This document shows, piece after piece, positions 27,565-36,378 of a DNA stretch of 64,000 nucleotides. The notes below the pieces were generated by a model. That model worked only from the letters and a program-made list of their open reading frames with translations, had not been told where the DNA came from and did not search any database. The stretch comes from Chloroflexota bacterium (GTDB lineage Bacteria; Chloroflexota; Anaerolineae; Anaerolineales; Villigracilaceae), in NCBI GenBank assembly GCA_019873735.1, contig JAIOAQ010000002.1, positions 62,001-126,000 of the forward strand, given 5' to 3'. Position numbers and translations under genes: made by a program. Within the stretch, counting starts at the first letter, position 1. The number at the start of each line of letters is the position of its first letter.

Positions 27565-27993
27565 TCAGGGGGAGTCCAGTGAAAGCAGGCGGACGTGGAT
27601 GACATCCTTCGCGCGTTCTGCCTGCTCGGAATCCAGCGTCACCAGCGCGGCATCCGAGCGGCGCGCAACCGCAACATACACCGCATCACTGGCACGCAGA
27701 CGATGCGCGGCGGCAATTTCGGCGGCTTCTTTCGCCAGGTCATCATCCAGGGGGACGAGGGTCAGTTCCGGAAAGCGGCTGATCTCCATAGCAAAGGCAT
27801 ACCCCAATTCGGGTTTCCCCTGGCCGCGTCCAATGGCAGCGGCGATTTCAACGATGACCAGGGTCGGCAGCACAAGTGCCGCGCCCTCTTGCCGCACTTG
27901 ACGCAAAAAGGTTTTGCTTGACGGATGTGCCGGCTCTGAGGGAGTGAAAGCGCTCACAAATACACTGGCATCCACAGTAAAAACAGCGCTCAT
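27565..27993 (-). CDS. vapC: PIN-domain ribonuclease toxin (VapC family)
   Basis: 142 residues. PIN-domain acidic residues are at 'FTVDASVFVSAF' (Asp8), 'VIVEIAAAIG' (Glu), 'LRASDAVYVAVA' (Asp) and 'ALVTLDSEQ' (Asp). The expected action is Mg-dependent cleavage of an RNA such as tRNA when free of antitoxin. Its ATG overlaps the antitoxin stop (ATGA), the usual antitoxin-toxin order. The unlinked neighbours (adhesin and clpB) suggest a mobile or recently gained module. Confidence 0.88.
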   Translation of the reverse strand: MSAVFTVDASVFVSAFTPSEPAHPSSKTFLRQVRQEGAALVLPTLVIVEIAAAIGRGQGKPELGYAFAMEISRFPELTLVPLDDDLAKEAAEIAAAHRLRASDAVYVAVARRSDAALVTLDSEQAERAKDVIHVRLLSLDSP

Positions 27994-28244
27994 CGCCGCA
28001 TCTCCGAGAGGATTTCTACGGCGCTCTTCTCGCTTTGCCAGTTTTCCGCAATTTCCTTACCAAGCGATTCGAGCCGCGCCCAGACTTCCTCAGGGTCAGG
28101 CTGAGGCGGCAGGGCATCCAGCGGCACCAGGATGGCGGCCGGGCGTCCGCGTTGGGTAATAACGTAGCGGGCGCGGCGTTCTTTTACGGCGCGCACCACT
28201 TCCGAAGCGCGCGCTTTGAGTTCGCGAATGCCGATCTCTTCCAT
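27990..28244 (-). CDS. Phd/YefM-type antitoxin
   Basis: 84 residues from the ATG complementary to 28242-28244, chosen because AAAGGAG lies five bases upstream; a longer frame to 28265 lacks a ribosome site. The N-terminus 'IGIRELKARASEVVRAVKE' and 'YVITQRGRPAAILVPLD' are the DNA-binding Phd/YefM fold. The acidic C-terminus (EEVWARLESLGKEIAENW) would wrap the PIN toxin. It should also repress its own operon. Confidence 0.85.
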   Translation of the reverse strand: MEEIGIRELKARASEVVRAVKERRARYVITQRGRPAAILVPLDALPPQPDPEEVWARLESLGKEIAENWQSEKSAVEILSEMRR

Positions 28245-28340
28245 AGAGACTCCTTTTGTGGTCACATTCTTGTTCTATTGTAGTCACTTTGACGAGTTAA
28301 GTCAATCTCCTGCGTGTTTTCCTGACCCGCCCAACACCCA

Positions 28341-28376
28341 TCCCGAAGGTTCGCAACCCTTCAGGACGGTTTTCTT
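28341..28376 (+). terminator. Imperfect hairpin followed by T-rich tract
   Basis: TCCCGAAGGTT pairs imperfectly with AACCCTTCAGGA and is followed by TTTTCTTT. It resembles the hairpins at 25101 and 31221. It lies in the gap between the divergent antitoxin and clpB genes, so its role here is unclear. A possible clpB -10 (TATACT, 28424-28429) lies downstream with no good -35. No CIRCE or HAIR heat-shock operator was seen. Confidence 0.4.
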
Positions 28377-28561
28377 TAACATTTCTCCAACCTGCCTCCA
28401 ACTTTTCTCCAACACAACCGGCCTATACTCTACCCTGGAACGCCTCGGCACGTGCCACGGCGTTTCTACCCCTGTCTGATAACCGCTATGCTCGTCGGGC
28501 GCGGGCGGACGAAAGTCCTGCCTCAGATCATGGAAGTCGGCTCAAGCCGCCTCGCCCCGCT

Positions 28562-28609
28562 TTGACTATTCGACTATCCGACCATCGACTATTTGACTAT
28601 TTGACTTAC
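28562..28609 (+). repeat. Six ~8-base GACTAT tandem units just upstream of clpB
   Basis: Degenerate units TTGACTAT, TCGACTAT, CCGACCAT, CGACTATT, TGACTATT, TGACTTAC abut each other and end directly before the clpB ribosome site. Unlike most other periodic arrays in the window, this one lacks a complementary second half. Confidence 0.65.
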
Positions 28610-28623
28610 CCAGGAGAACAACC

Positions 28624-31218
28624 ATGAACCTCGATAAATTCACCCAAAAATCACAGGAGGCGATTTTCTCTGCCCAGCAAACCGCCCAGGAACATCATCA
28701 TCAGACCATTGAACCGATTCACCTCGAACTGGCGCTGATTCGTCAGGAGGGCGGAGTCGTCCCGGCGATTGTGACCAAAGTGGCCGGCTCCACCCTCGCT
28801 TTGCGCGAGGAACTGGAGCGCGAACTCGCCAAACGCCCGCAGATTCAGGGCGCGAACATGCAGGTTGGGCTGTCGCAAGCCGCCGCCGATGTCCTGACCG
28901 CCGCCGAACGCTACGCCAAAGGCATGAGCGATGATTACGTCTCCACCGAACACATCCTGCTTGGGCTGACCGATTCCATCGAAGGCAAGCGGCTGGCCTC
29001 TTACGGGCTGACCAAAGACGCCATCCTCAAAGCCCTGCAGAGCGTGCGCGGCTCACAGCGCGTCACCTCGCAAGACCCCGAATCCACCTATCAGGCACTC
29101 GAAAAATACGGGCGCGACCTGACCGACCTGGCGCGCAAAGGCAAACTCGACCCGGTCATCGGGCGCGATGAAGAAATTCGGCGTGTCATTCAGATTCTCA
29201 GCCGCCGCACCAAGAACAACCCCGCCCTCATTGGCGAACCCGGCGTGGGCAAGACCGCCATCGCCGAGGGGCTGGCCCAGCGCATCGTCAACGGCGACGT
29301 GCCGGAAGGTCTGAAGAAGAAGCGCATCGTGCAGCTCGATATGGGCGCGCTGGTGGCCGGGGCCAAGTATCGCGGCGAGTTCGAGGAGCGGCTGAAAGCC
29401 GTCCTCAAAGAAATCACCGAATCGGCGGGCGAAATCATCCTGTTTGTGGATGAAATGCACACCGTTGTCGGCGCGGGCAAAGCCGAAGGCAGTATGGACG
29501 CGGGCAACATGCTCAAACCCATGCTGGCGCGGGGCGAACTGCACCTGATTGGCGCGACCACCCTCGACGAGTACCGCAAGCACGTCGAAAAAGACCCCGC
29601 CCTCGAGCGGCGCTTCCAGCCGGTTTTGGTGGAAGAGCCGAGCGTGGAAGACACCATCAGCATCCTGCGCGGCCTCAAGGAGCGTTACGAAGTCCATCAC
29701 GGCGTGCGCATCACCGACCCGGCGGTCATCGCCGCGGCGACCCTCAGTCACCGCTACATCCCCGACCGTCACCTGCCCGATAAGGCCATTGACCTGATTG
29801 ACGAAGCCGCCGCCCGTCTGCGCACCGAAATCGACTCCAAGCCGCAGGAATTGGACGAAGTGGACCGCGCCATCATGCAGTTGGAAATTGAGCGCGAGGC
29901 GCTGAAGAAGGAAAAGGACAAAGCCTCTAAAGAGCGGCTGAGCAAACTGGAGGGCGAACTGGCGGAACTGCGCGAGAAATCCAAAGCCATCACCGCCCGC
30001 TGGCAGGCTGAAAAAGCCGCCATTGGCGAACTGCGCGCCCTGAAGGAGAAACTGGAGCAAACCCGCACCGAAATGGAGCGCGCCGAACGCGCCGCCGACC
30101 TGGAGAAGGCTGCCCGTCTGCGCTACGGCGAACTGCGCGCCCTCGAGGAGCAAATCCGCGCCGCCGAAGCCCGCCTGAAAGCCATGCAAACCGAAGGCGC
30201 GCTGCTCAAGGAAGAGGTGGACGCTGAAGAGGTCGCCGCCATCGTCGCCCGCTGGACGGGCATTCCGGTGGATAAACTGCTGGAAGGCGAAACCCAAAAA
30301 CTTCTGCACATGGAAGAGAACCTGCACCGCCGCGTGGTAGGGCAAGACGAAGCCATTCGCGTCGTCTCCAATGCCGTGCGCCGCTCCCGCGCCGGTCTGC
30401 AAGACCCCAACCGTCCGCTCGGCTCGTTCATCTTCCTCGGTCCCACCGGCGTGGGCAAGACCGAACTGGCGCGCGCTCTGGCGGAATTTCAGTTTGACGA
30501 TGAACGCGCCATGATTCGGATTGACATGAGCGAGTATCAGGAAAAGCACACCGTCAGCCGGCTGATTGGCGCGCCGCCCGGCTATGTGGGCTACGACGAA
30601 GGCGGCCAACTGACCGAAGCCGTCCGCCGCCGCCCGTACAGCGTGGTCTTGTTCGACGAAATCGAAAAGGCGCACCCCGAAGTCTTCAACGTCCTCCTGC
30701 AACTGCTGGACGATGGCCGCCTGACGGACGGTCAGGGCCGCACGGTGGACTTCCGCAACGTGGTGGTGATTATGACCTCCAACCTGGGCAACACGCTGTG
30801 GGAGAACGGTCGCAGCGTCAGCCGTGATGAAATCACCCGCGTCTTGCAGGCGCACTTCCGCCCGGAGTTCCTCAACCGCATTGACGAGATTGTGGTCTTC
30901 CACCCGCTGGGTAAGGAACACCTGACCGGCATTGTAGATATTCAACTGCGCCGGGTGGCAAAACTGCTGGCGGAAAAGGGCTTCAAACTGGAAGTGACCG
31001 AAGCCGCCCGCGAATACCTGGCCGAAGTGGGCTACGACCCGCAGTTTGGCGCGCGCCCGCTCAAACGCGCCATCCAGCGCGAACTGCAAGACCCGCTGGC
31101 GCTCAAGATTCTGGCGGGCGAGTTCAAGGAAGGCGATACCATCAAGGTAGAGCGGGGTGACGCAAATCTGGAGATTTGTGCGGATGTGCCGGTGGTGGAA
31201 GGCGAAGTGGTGGCGTAA
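28624..31218 (+). CDS. clpB: ATP-dependent disaggregase ClpB
   Basis: 864 residues, the usual length. Order: N-domain (1-~145), AAA+ 1 with Walker A 'GEPGVGKTA' and the '[12 protein letters not shown]' pore loop, a long coiled-coil M domain (~400-530, dense in Glu/Lys/Arg), and AAA+ 2 with 'GPTGVGKTE', pore loop '[10 protein letters not shown]' and the arginine-finger region '[11 protein letters not shown]'. It rescues aggregated proteins with DnaK in the cytoplasm. It is transcribed alone, between an upstream repeat array and a bidirectional terminator. Confidence 0.97.
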   Translation: MNLDKFTQKSQEAIFSAQQTAQEHHHQTIEPIHLELALIRQEGGVVPAIVTKVAGSTLALREELERELAKRPQIQGANMQVGLSQAAADVLTAAERYAKGMSDDYVSTEHILLGLTDSIEGKRLASYGLTKDAILKALQSVRGSQRVTSQDPESTYQALEKYGRDLTDLARKGKLDPVIGRDEEIRRVIQILSRRTKNNPALIGEPGVGKTAIAEGLAQRIVNGDVPEGLKKKRIVQLDMGALVAGAKYRGEFEERLKAVLKEITESAGEIILFVDEMHTVVGAGKAEGSMDAGNMLKPMLARGELHLIGATTLDEYRKHVEKDPALERRFQPVLVEEPSVEDTISILRGLKERYEVHHGVRITDPAVIAAATLSHRYIPDRHLPDKAIDLIDEAAARLRTEIDSKPQELDEVDRAIMQLEIEREALKKEKDKASKERLSKLEGELAELREKSKAITARWQAEKAAIGELRALKEKLEQTRTEMERAERAADLEKAARLRYGELRALEEQIRAAEARLKAMQTEGALLKEEVDAEEVAAIVARWTGIPVDKLLEGETQKLLHMEENLHRRVVGQDEAIRVVSNAVRRSRAGLQDPNRPLGSFIFLGPTGVGKTELARALAEFQFDDERAMIRIDMSEYQEKHTVSRLIGAPPGYVGYDEGGQLTEAVRRRPYSVVLFDEIEKAHPEVFNVLLQLLDDGRLTDGQGRTVDFRNVVVIMTSNLGNTLWENGRSVSRDEITRVLQAHFRPEFLNRIDEIVVFHPLGKEHLTGIVDIQLRRVAKLLAEKGFKLEVTEAAREYLAEVGYDPQFGARPLKRAIQRELQDPLALKILAGEFKEGDTIKVERGDANLEICADVPVVEGEVVA

Positions 31219-31220
31219 AA

Positions 31221-31260
31221 GAAAACGTCCCGAAGGTTTGCGCATCTTCGGGACGTTTTC
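31221..31260. terminator. Bidirectional terminator between clpB and the GGDEF gene
   Basis: A perfect 15-base-pair stem GAAAACGTCCCGAAG / CTTCGGGACGTTTTC with a 10-base loop. The stem ends form T-tracts in both directions, fitting the convergent gene ends at 31218 and 31261. Confidence 0.88.
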
Positions 31261-33198
31261 TTACACTATGGCATCGCTAAAGACGACAACCCTGTTTCTG
31301 CCCGTTTGTTTGGCTTGATAGAGCGCATGGTCAATACTCTGGTACAAAGTGTTGTAGTCTGTGCCATGAATCGGATAAGCGGCCACCCCCGCCGAGAGCG
31401 TAACGTGGTATGAAACTACCGGCAGGATATCCGTCAGCGCTTCAGCGCGCTGACAAATCTCTTCGGCGCGTTGGCCAGTATCCTCTAGGGAGGAACCAGG
31501 CATGATGATGAGAAATTCTTCTCCTCCTATTCGAAAAGCCAGGTCCTCTTTGCGAATGGAATTGTTAAATAGATTCCCCAATGCCTGCAATACCCGGTCT
31601 CCTGCCTGATGACCAGCAACATCGTTGATTTTCTTGAAATGGTCAATATCGAATAGGATCATACCCACCGGCTGCTGATTTCTTTTAGCGGCAGAGAAAA
31701 TGCCTTCCAAACACTCGTTCAGATAGCGGCGGTTGAAGAGTCCGGTCAAGGGGTCGTGAATTGCCTGCTCTTGCAATTCTTCCTTTAGATTTTCCACCTC
31801 TTCTAGCCGCAATTGCAGAGCGTCGTTGGCGGAGGCTAATTCCCGCGTTCGCTCGTTGACCTGCGCCTCCATCTCATTAACCAGAATATTCAATTGCGCG
31901 CCAATTTCATTGAAGGCTCTGGTCAGAAAGCCGATTTCATCGCGGTACTTGATGACCAATTGCGCGCCTAGATCGCCCTTATCCATCTTGCGGATTCCAA
32001 CCAGCAGCACTTCCAGCGGCTGGATGAGCGTGGAATAGAACAAGAACGGTAAACCAATCAGGATGACCAGACTGCCTCCCAATGCCACTGCTGCCAGCGG
32101 GTTAAGAAATCGCCCCAGATAGCGGCGAAAATCGTTGTGGAAATCTTGAACCAGGCCGTTCGGGCCGACGATCGCGCCCGATGTCAGGTTGTCGGTTTGC
32201 CCCACCGGGGCGTCCAGACCAGGGGTCAGTCCGCGCAGCCAGGGGTTGGCGGAAGGGATTTGGTTGTGGTCGAAGACCAGCGTTTCCGGCAAACCGTTAT
32301 AGGCGAAGTCAATGCGTCCATCCGCGTAAAGAATTGCCTGAAACGTGAATATCCAGTCGGGGCGCTGGTCAGCCCGCATGTGGTTCCAGGTGACCACCAG
32401 GCGGTCGGGGTCCTTGCGGACGTAGACTCCTCCGCCCCCGTCTGTCGGCTCCAGGTCAATCAGCAGCGGGAAAATGCCCGGAAAATGCCCATAATCGTTT
32501 TGCAAGTTGGGGTGATATTGCGGCGCTTCCAGGCTCAAAATCCCCGACGGGGTAACATAGATTTGCGAATAGGTTTTTCCGAAAAACGGAAACTCAAAGT
32601 CCACAGCCTGATTCCAATACACATTTTCGCTGCCGCTGTCCAGCCGCTCGCCCAAGTCGGTCTCGAAGCGGAAAGGCGCTTCGCTCGCCGCATAACCGCC
32701 TGCGCCGTTTGGGATAAAACGCAGGGTCTGCCTGTCTTGCAAGGCTGGCTGATAGGTGGCAATGTACGTGGGCGTACCAATCCAGCCCACGATGCCTAAC
32801 AAGGTCAGCAAAATGGTCAGCGTGATGCCGGAGAGTTTAATCATGAACGAGGTCGTTTCAGGCAGGTAGTTGATGTATGCCAGGATGAAGAGCAGGAGAA
32901 CCGCCAGCACCCCCACTGACATGACGATATTGTACAGCGCAGTGGTGACTTCTCCGGTGTTGCGCCATAGGTTGATGAGCGCTAAAACGGGCAGGATAAG
33001 ATAAATCAGGGTAAACGAAAGCAGCGCCCGGACGGCTTCTCCGTGCGGGTGGAGCAGTTTTTTCAGCCAGGGCAGCAGACGCGGGTCAATGCACACGGTC
33101 TGGCGCAGAAACGCTACCGGCAGCCAGATGATGACAAAGAGAAGGGCGATGTCCATAGTGACAGAACGGTAAGCCACCGTTTCTTGCGTCAAAAGCAA
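31261..33198 (-). CDS. Membrane GGDEF-domain protein (diguanylate cyclase), downstream part of an amber-split gene
   Basis: 645 residues if a TTG at 33198 is used; an in-frame ATG lies at 33156. Content in order: remaining helices of an N-terminal membrane domain, an extracytoplasmic beta-rich domain (~150-345), a transmembrane helix, HAMP ('KMDKGDLGAQLVIKYRDEIG', ~400-450), a coiled coil, then a GGDEF domain (~495-640) with active site 'RIGGEEFLII' and 'DIDHFKKIND'. The output should make cyclic di-GMP. Upstream, the same frame continues through a TAG codon at 33289-33291 into the separate fragment 33289-33582. The intact gene would therefore be about 773 residues with a seven-helix-like sensor. 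Whether the truncated product is made is uncertain. Confidence 0.85.
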   Translation of the reverse strand: MLLTQETVAYRSVTMDIALLFVIIWLPVAFLRQTVCIDPRLLPWLKKLLHPHGEAVRALLSFTLIYLILPVLALINLWRNTGEVTTALYNIVMSVGVLAVLLLFILAYINYLPETTSFMIKLSGITLTILLTLLGIVGWIGTPTYIATYQPALQDRQTLRFIPNGAGGYAASEAPFRFETDLGERLDSGSENVYWNQAVDFEFPFFGKTYSQIYVTPSGILSLEAPQYHPNLQNDYGHFPGIFPLLIDLEPTDGGGGVYVRKDPDRLVVTWNHMRADQRPDWIFTFQAILYADGRIDFAYNGLPETLVFDHNQIPSANPWLRGLTPGLDAPVGQTDNLTSGAIVGPNGLVQDFHNDFRRYLGRFLNPLAAVALGGSLVILIGLPFLFYSTLIQPLEVLLVGIRKMDKGDLGAQLVIKYRDEIGFLTRAFNEIGAQLNILVNEMEAQVNERTRELASANDALQLRLEEVENLKEELQEQAIHDPLTGLFNRRYLNECLEGIFSAAKRNQQPVGMILFDIDHFKKINDVAGHQAGDRVLQALGNLFNNSIRKEDLAFRIGGEEFLIIMPGSSLEDTGQRAEEICQRAEALTDILPVVSYHVTLSAGVAAYPIHGTDYNTLYQSIDHALYQAKQTGRNRVVVFSDAIV

Positions 33199-33288
33199 AA
33201 CATAACGGTAAACGGCAAAGTCCGCTTCGTAGAGCGTATATCCCAGGCTGACAGCCAGCGCCAGCCGCGCTTCCCACTTCCGACACGG

Positions 33289-33582
33289 CTACAGGGAAGG
33301 GAAGTGATAAGCAAATTGAATCAGCAGGGTGAGCGCCAGCGCCAGCGCCGTGTTTTCCAGGTACACCGCATACAGGCGGGGAGTGGGCAGCAGGGAAAGG
33401 TCAAGAAACAGCAGGCCGATGAAAACGGTGATCAGCGCGAGCGCCCCTGCCAACAAGAAAGATTGCGTATCGCGTCCTTTTGGCTTTCGCAGACGCAAGA
33501 TGAGATAGCCGGAAATCAACCCGGAAAGGATGAATTGGGTCAGGTAACTGATGGAGGCGGGGGTCAGGGAAAGTTCAGGCAT
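33289..33582 (-). CDS. N-terminal membrane fragment of the same GGDEF protein, ending at an in-frame amber codon
   Basis: 97 residues with three hydrophobic helices ('YLTQFILSGLISGYLIL', 'SFLLAGALALITVFIGLLF', 'LALALTLLIQFAY'). After the TAG the frame continues without other stops into the GGDEF frame, and the next 30 codons keep the same membrane-protein character (WEARLALAVSLGYTLYEADF). One base change (CAG to TAG) would explain the break. A nonsense mutation, an assembly error or readthrough are the options. Confidence 0.75.
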   Translation of the reverse strand: MPELSLTPASISYLTQFILSGLISGYLILRLRKPKGRDTQSFLLAGALALITVFIGLLFLDLSLLPTPRLYAVYLENTALALALTLLIQFAYHFPSL

Positions 33583-33626
33583 GGGCAGGCGTTTTTATTT
33601 ATTATCGCATAAATTTTGTGAAAAAT

Positions 33627-33725
33627 GATACCTGCCTGCCCTCCCGCAGGTTTTGGCGCAATTTCCAACCCGCAAGGCGCCATCGTGATGACCAACATCG
33701 CTTGCCAATCTGTTCTAACCTGCGA
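33627..33725 (+). repeat. Family A MITE-like repeat, copy 3 (right end lost)
   Basis: It retains the left arm (GCCTGCCCTCCCGCAGGTTT) and the centre (CCAACCCGCAAGGCGCCATC), close to copy 2, up to CTAACCTGCG. There the right terminal ~20 bases are replaced by a different palindrome. It lies between the divergent GGDEF fragment and the iorB end. Confidence 0.7.
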
Positions 33726-33753
33726 AGTGGGACAGGATTAATCCTGTCCCACT
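33726..33753. terminator. Perfect 28-base palindrome at the iorB stop codon
   Basis: AGTGGGACAGGATT followed immediately by its exact complement AATCCTGTCCCACT. It overlaps the first base of the iorB stop. As RNA it would be a stem with a tight loop that could end or protect the iorAB transcript. It replaces the right end of the family A copy. Confidence 0.6.
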
Positions 33754-34379
33754 CACATGTCGGCTACTTTAACGGCCTCCCTGCCCGCCAGGAACGCCCG
33801 GCGGTTCAGTTCAACGTGTTTGGCGGGGACGCGCTCTTCGATGACCTTCAGCCAGGTCTCGGCGGAGAGGGCCGCGCCGCTCAGGGCCGGGTCGGCCTCC
33901 AGCAGGGCAGAGAGGGCGCCCAGCAGGACGACGTTGGCGACGCGCAGGTTGCCCAGTTCCTCGGCCAGCCGCTCACCCGGGACGAAGTGGACGCGCTCCG
34001 TCACGGCGTGGAAGGCCCCCAGGATGTTTTCATCGGCGGGGTAGGTTTGCCCGCCCGAGGTGACCGTCAGCGGGACGATGGCCTGGTCGTTGATCAGCGC
34101 CAGTCCGCCGGGGCGCAGCGCCCGCACATTGCGCAGGGCTTCCAGTTTCTCGAAGGCCAGCAGAATATCGGCCTCGCCCAGGCCGACGATGGGGGAATAG
34201 ACCTGTTTTCCCCAGCGCACATGACTGGTGACGCTGCCGCCGCGCTGGCTCATGCCGTGCACTTCGGCTTGTTTGGCGTCCAGGCCGGCAGCCAGCCCCA
34301 CGTTGACCAGCACGTCGCTGGCCAGGACGGTCCCCTGTCCGCCTACACCGCACAACAGGAAGTTGATGACTTCTTTCAT
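33753..34379 (-). CDS. iorB: Indolepyruvate:ferredoxin oxidoreductase, beta subunit
   Basis: 208 residues. The gamma-type 2-oxoacid oxidoreductase domain is shown by 'NFLLCGVGGQGTVLASDVL', 'VHGMSQRGGSVTSHVRWG' and 'ANVVLLGALSALLEAD'. Together with IorA it oxidatively decarboxylates aryl pyruvates to aryl-acetyl-CoA, reducing ferredoxin. The 148-base gap to iorA contains a periodic palindromic repeat. AGGA before the ATG. Confidence 0.9.
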   Translation of the reverse strand: MKEVINFLLCGVGGQGTVLASDVLVNVGLAAGLDAKQAEVHGMSQRGGSVTSHVRWGKQVYSPIVGLGEADILLAFEKLEALRNVRALRPGGLALINDQAIVPLTVTSGGQTYPADENILGAFHAVTERVHFVPGERLAEELGNLRVANVVLLGALSALLEADPALSGAALSAETWLKVIEERVPAKHVELNRRAFLAGREAVKVADM

Positions 34380-34422
34380 GAAGAGTTCCTTTCGATGAGT
34401 TCGTTGCTTTGAAAACGATCAG

Positions 34423-34494
34423 CCACAGATTTCGCAGATGAGACAGATGGATGAAATTGAAAGAAAAATCTGCGAAAATCTGTGCAATCTGTGG
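34423..34494. repeat. CAGAT-word 9-base periodic palindromic repeat
   Basis: Starts CCACAGATTTCGCAGATG and ends AAAATCTGTGCAATCTGTGG; the two halves are imperfect inverted repeats made of ~9-base units (NNNCAGATN and its complement). It separates iorA from iorB. Confidence 0.75.
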
Positions 34495-34527
34495 ATGAAC
34501 CATCTGCCCGGCAGGAGCGCCCAACGA

Positions 34528-36327
34528 CTAGACGAAGATGCTGTCGGGGCGGAAGGTGATGGCGTCGCGCGGGCAAATCTGGGCGCAGACCTCGCAGCCG
34601 GTGCAGAGACTGGCGTCAATCAGCGCTTTGGGGCGCTGGGTCTTCTCGTCCAGTTCCTCGCTCTTCAGGATGGCCGGACAGCCGATGCGGAAGCAGAGCG
34701 TGCAGCCGTTGCATTTATCGGCCAGCACCTCCAGCGGCACCCATTTCTTGCGCGCCTCGGGCAGCAGGGCGCACGGCTCTTGGACGATCAGCACCGAAGG
34801 CTCGTCCAGTTTGATGTACTCTTTGAGCGTCTTTTCGATTTCGTCCACATCCAGCGCCGAAAGGGTGCGGGCGTGTTTGACGCCGCAGGCGCGCACCAGC
34901 GGCTCCAACTCGACGACGGGCGCTTCTTTGCCCAGCAGGGTCTGGCCGGTGCCGGGGTTTTGCTGATGACCGGTCATGCCGGTGATGCGGTTGTCGAGGA
35001 TGACGGTCACGACCGGGGCCTGGTTATAGACGACGTTGAGCAGGGCCGGGACGCCGGTGTGGAAGAAGGTCGAATCGCCGATGACGGCCACGTGTCGTTC
35101 GGGACTTCCGGCCTGGGCCGCGCCATGGGCGACGGCGATGCCGGCCCCCATGCAGCCGCAGGTGTGGATGGCGCTCAGCGGCGGAATCAGGCCGAGGGTG
35201 TAGCAGCCGATGTCGCCGTTGACCGGCACTTTGAGTTTGTTCAGGACGTAGAAGGTCGGGCGGTGCGGGCAACCCGGGCACAGCACAGGCGGCCGGGCGG
35301 GGAGCGGACCCGGATCGGGGGGCGCGGCGCTTTCGATAACGGAAGCAGGCAGAAGTCCGGCGCGAACCGCCGACTGCCGCACCACGGAGGGGTCGAATTC
35401 GCCGGTCAGCGGGAAGATGCTCTTCCCCTCGCAGGCGATTCCCATCAGTTTTACGCCTTCTTCGATGAAGGGGTCGAGTTCTTCGAGGATGATGAGCCGT
35501 TCGACCGAGGCGGCAAAGCGGCGGATGAGGCCTTCGGGCAGCGGCCACGACATGCCGAGTTTGAGGATGGAGGCTTCGGGGAAGACTTCGCGGGCGTACT
35601 GGTAGGAGACGCCGGAGGTGATGATGCCCAGGGCGCGGCCGCGCATTTCGAGGCGGTTGTGGGGGTAGTCTTCGGCGTAGGCGGCGATGGCGCGGATGCG
35701 TTCTTCGATGACGGGATGGCGTTTGATGGCGTTGCCCGGCACCATGACGTATTTGGCCGGGTTGCGCGGGAAGGGCTTGGTCTCGGCGGGGAGTTCGGGG
35801 CGCTCGCCCAGTTCGACGGCGCTGGTGGAGTGGCAGATGCGGGTGGTCAGGCGCAGCAGGACGGGGGTGTCGAAGCGCTCGGAGAGTTCGAAGGCGGCGA
35901 TGGTCAGGTCTTTGGCTTCCTGGCTGTCGGAGGGTTCGAGGCAGGGGACGCGGGCGAATTTGGCGAAGGTGCGGTTATCTTGCTCGTTCTGGCTGGAGTG
36001 CATGGCGGGGTCGTCGGCGCTGACGATGACCAGCCCGGCCTCGGTGCCGGTCATGGAGGCGTACATGAACGAGTCGGCGGCGACGTTGAGGCCGACGTGT
36101 TTCATCGCCGCCAGGGCGCGTTTGCCGGCGTAGGCCGCCCCCACGGCCACGTCCACGGCGACTTTTTCGTTGGTGGCCCATTCGGCATAGACGCCGGGGA
36201 AGAGGGCGAAGTTTTCGAGGATTTCGGTGCTGGGCGTGCCGGGATAGGCCGAGGCGACCTGCACGCCGGCCTCCCACATGCCGCGGGCGACGGCTTCATT
36301 GCCGGAAAGCATTTTTTTGATGGCCAA
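34528..36327 (-). CDS. iorA: Indolepyruvate:ferredoxin oxidoreductase, alpha subunit
   Basis: 599 residues from a TTG start complementary to 36325-36327. It is chosen because GAAGGAG lies six bases upstream; the ATG-initiated frame from 36366 would precede that ribosome site. Order: pyrimidine-binding domain ('SGNEAVARGMWEAGVQVASAYPG'-like), transketolase-C-like domain, TPP domain ('GDIGCYTLG', 'GCMGAGIAVAHG', 'GDSTFFHTGVPALLNVVYN', 'ILDNRITGMTGHQQNPGTG'), then two 4Fe-4S clusters ('CNGCTLCFRIGCP' and 'CTGCEVCAQICP'). It catalyses aryl-2-oxoacid oxidation in aromatic amino acid fermentation. Its Crp/Fnr-type neighbour upstream is co-directional (51-base gap). Confidence 0.93.
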   Translation of the reverse strand: MAIKKMLSGNEAVARGMWEAGVQVASAYPGTPSTEILENFALFPGVYAEWATNEKVAVDVAVGAAYAGKRALAAMKHVGLNVAADSFMYASMTGTEAGLVIVSADDPAMHSSQNEQDNRTFAKFARVPCLEPSDSQEAKDLTIAAFELSERFDTPVLLRLTTRICHSTSAVELGERPELPAETKPFPRNPAKYVMVPGNAIKRHPVIEERIRAIAAYAEDYPHNRLEMRGRALGIITSGVSYQYAREVFPEASILKLGMSWPLPEGLIRRFAASVERLIILEELDPFIEEGVKLMGIACEGKSIFPLTGEFDPSVVRQSAVRAGLLPASVIESAAPPDPGPLPARPPVLCPGCPHRPTFYVLNKLKVPVNGDIGCYTLGLIPPLSAIHTCGCMGAGIAVAHGAAQAGSPERHVAVIGDSTFFHTGVPALLNVVYNQAPVVTVILDNRITGMTGHQQNPGTGQTLLGKEAPVVELEPLVRACGVKHARTLSALDVDEIEKTLKEYIKLDEPSVLIVQEPCALLPEARKKWVPLEVLADKCNGCTLCFRIGCPAILKSEELDEKTQRPKALIDASLCTGCEVCAQICPRDAITFRPDSIFV

Positions 36328-36378
36328 GGGAAACTCCTTCTTAAGAGATAAAAGGTGAAACCACAAGGGTTACAAAGA

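Noticed and set aside
28245-28623. Heat-shock operator (CIRCE or HAIR) upstream of clpB
   Set aside because: Neither TTAGCACTC-N9-GAGTGCTAA nor a CTTGAGT/ACTCAAG pair is present in the gap.
29053-31245. 730-codon open frame on the minus strand opposite clpB
   Set aside because: A shadow of ClpB: no family-like segments, and the plus strand has both AAA+ domains intact.
30732-31245. Additional minus-strand genes convergent with clpB
   Set aside because: A bidirectional terminator at 31221-31260 lies between the two real gene ends; frames inside clpB lack ribosome sites and motifs.
33289-33291. Pyrrolysine decoding of the amber codon
   Set aside because: No pyl genes or methylamine methyltransferase in view, and the protein is a GGDEF sensor. 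A simple nonsense change explains it better.
34438-36351. 637-codon open frame on the plus strand opposite iorA
   Set aside because: Gly/Asp/Arg-biased composition typical of antisense frames in GC-rich genes; the minus strand encodes a complete IorA with all TPP and Fe-S motifs.
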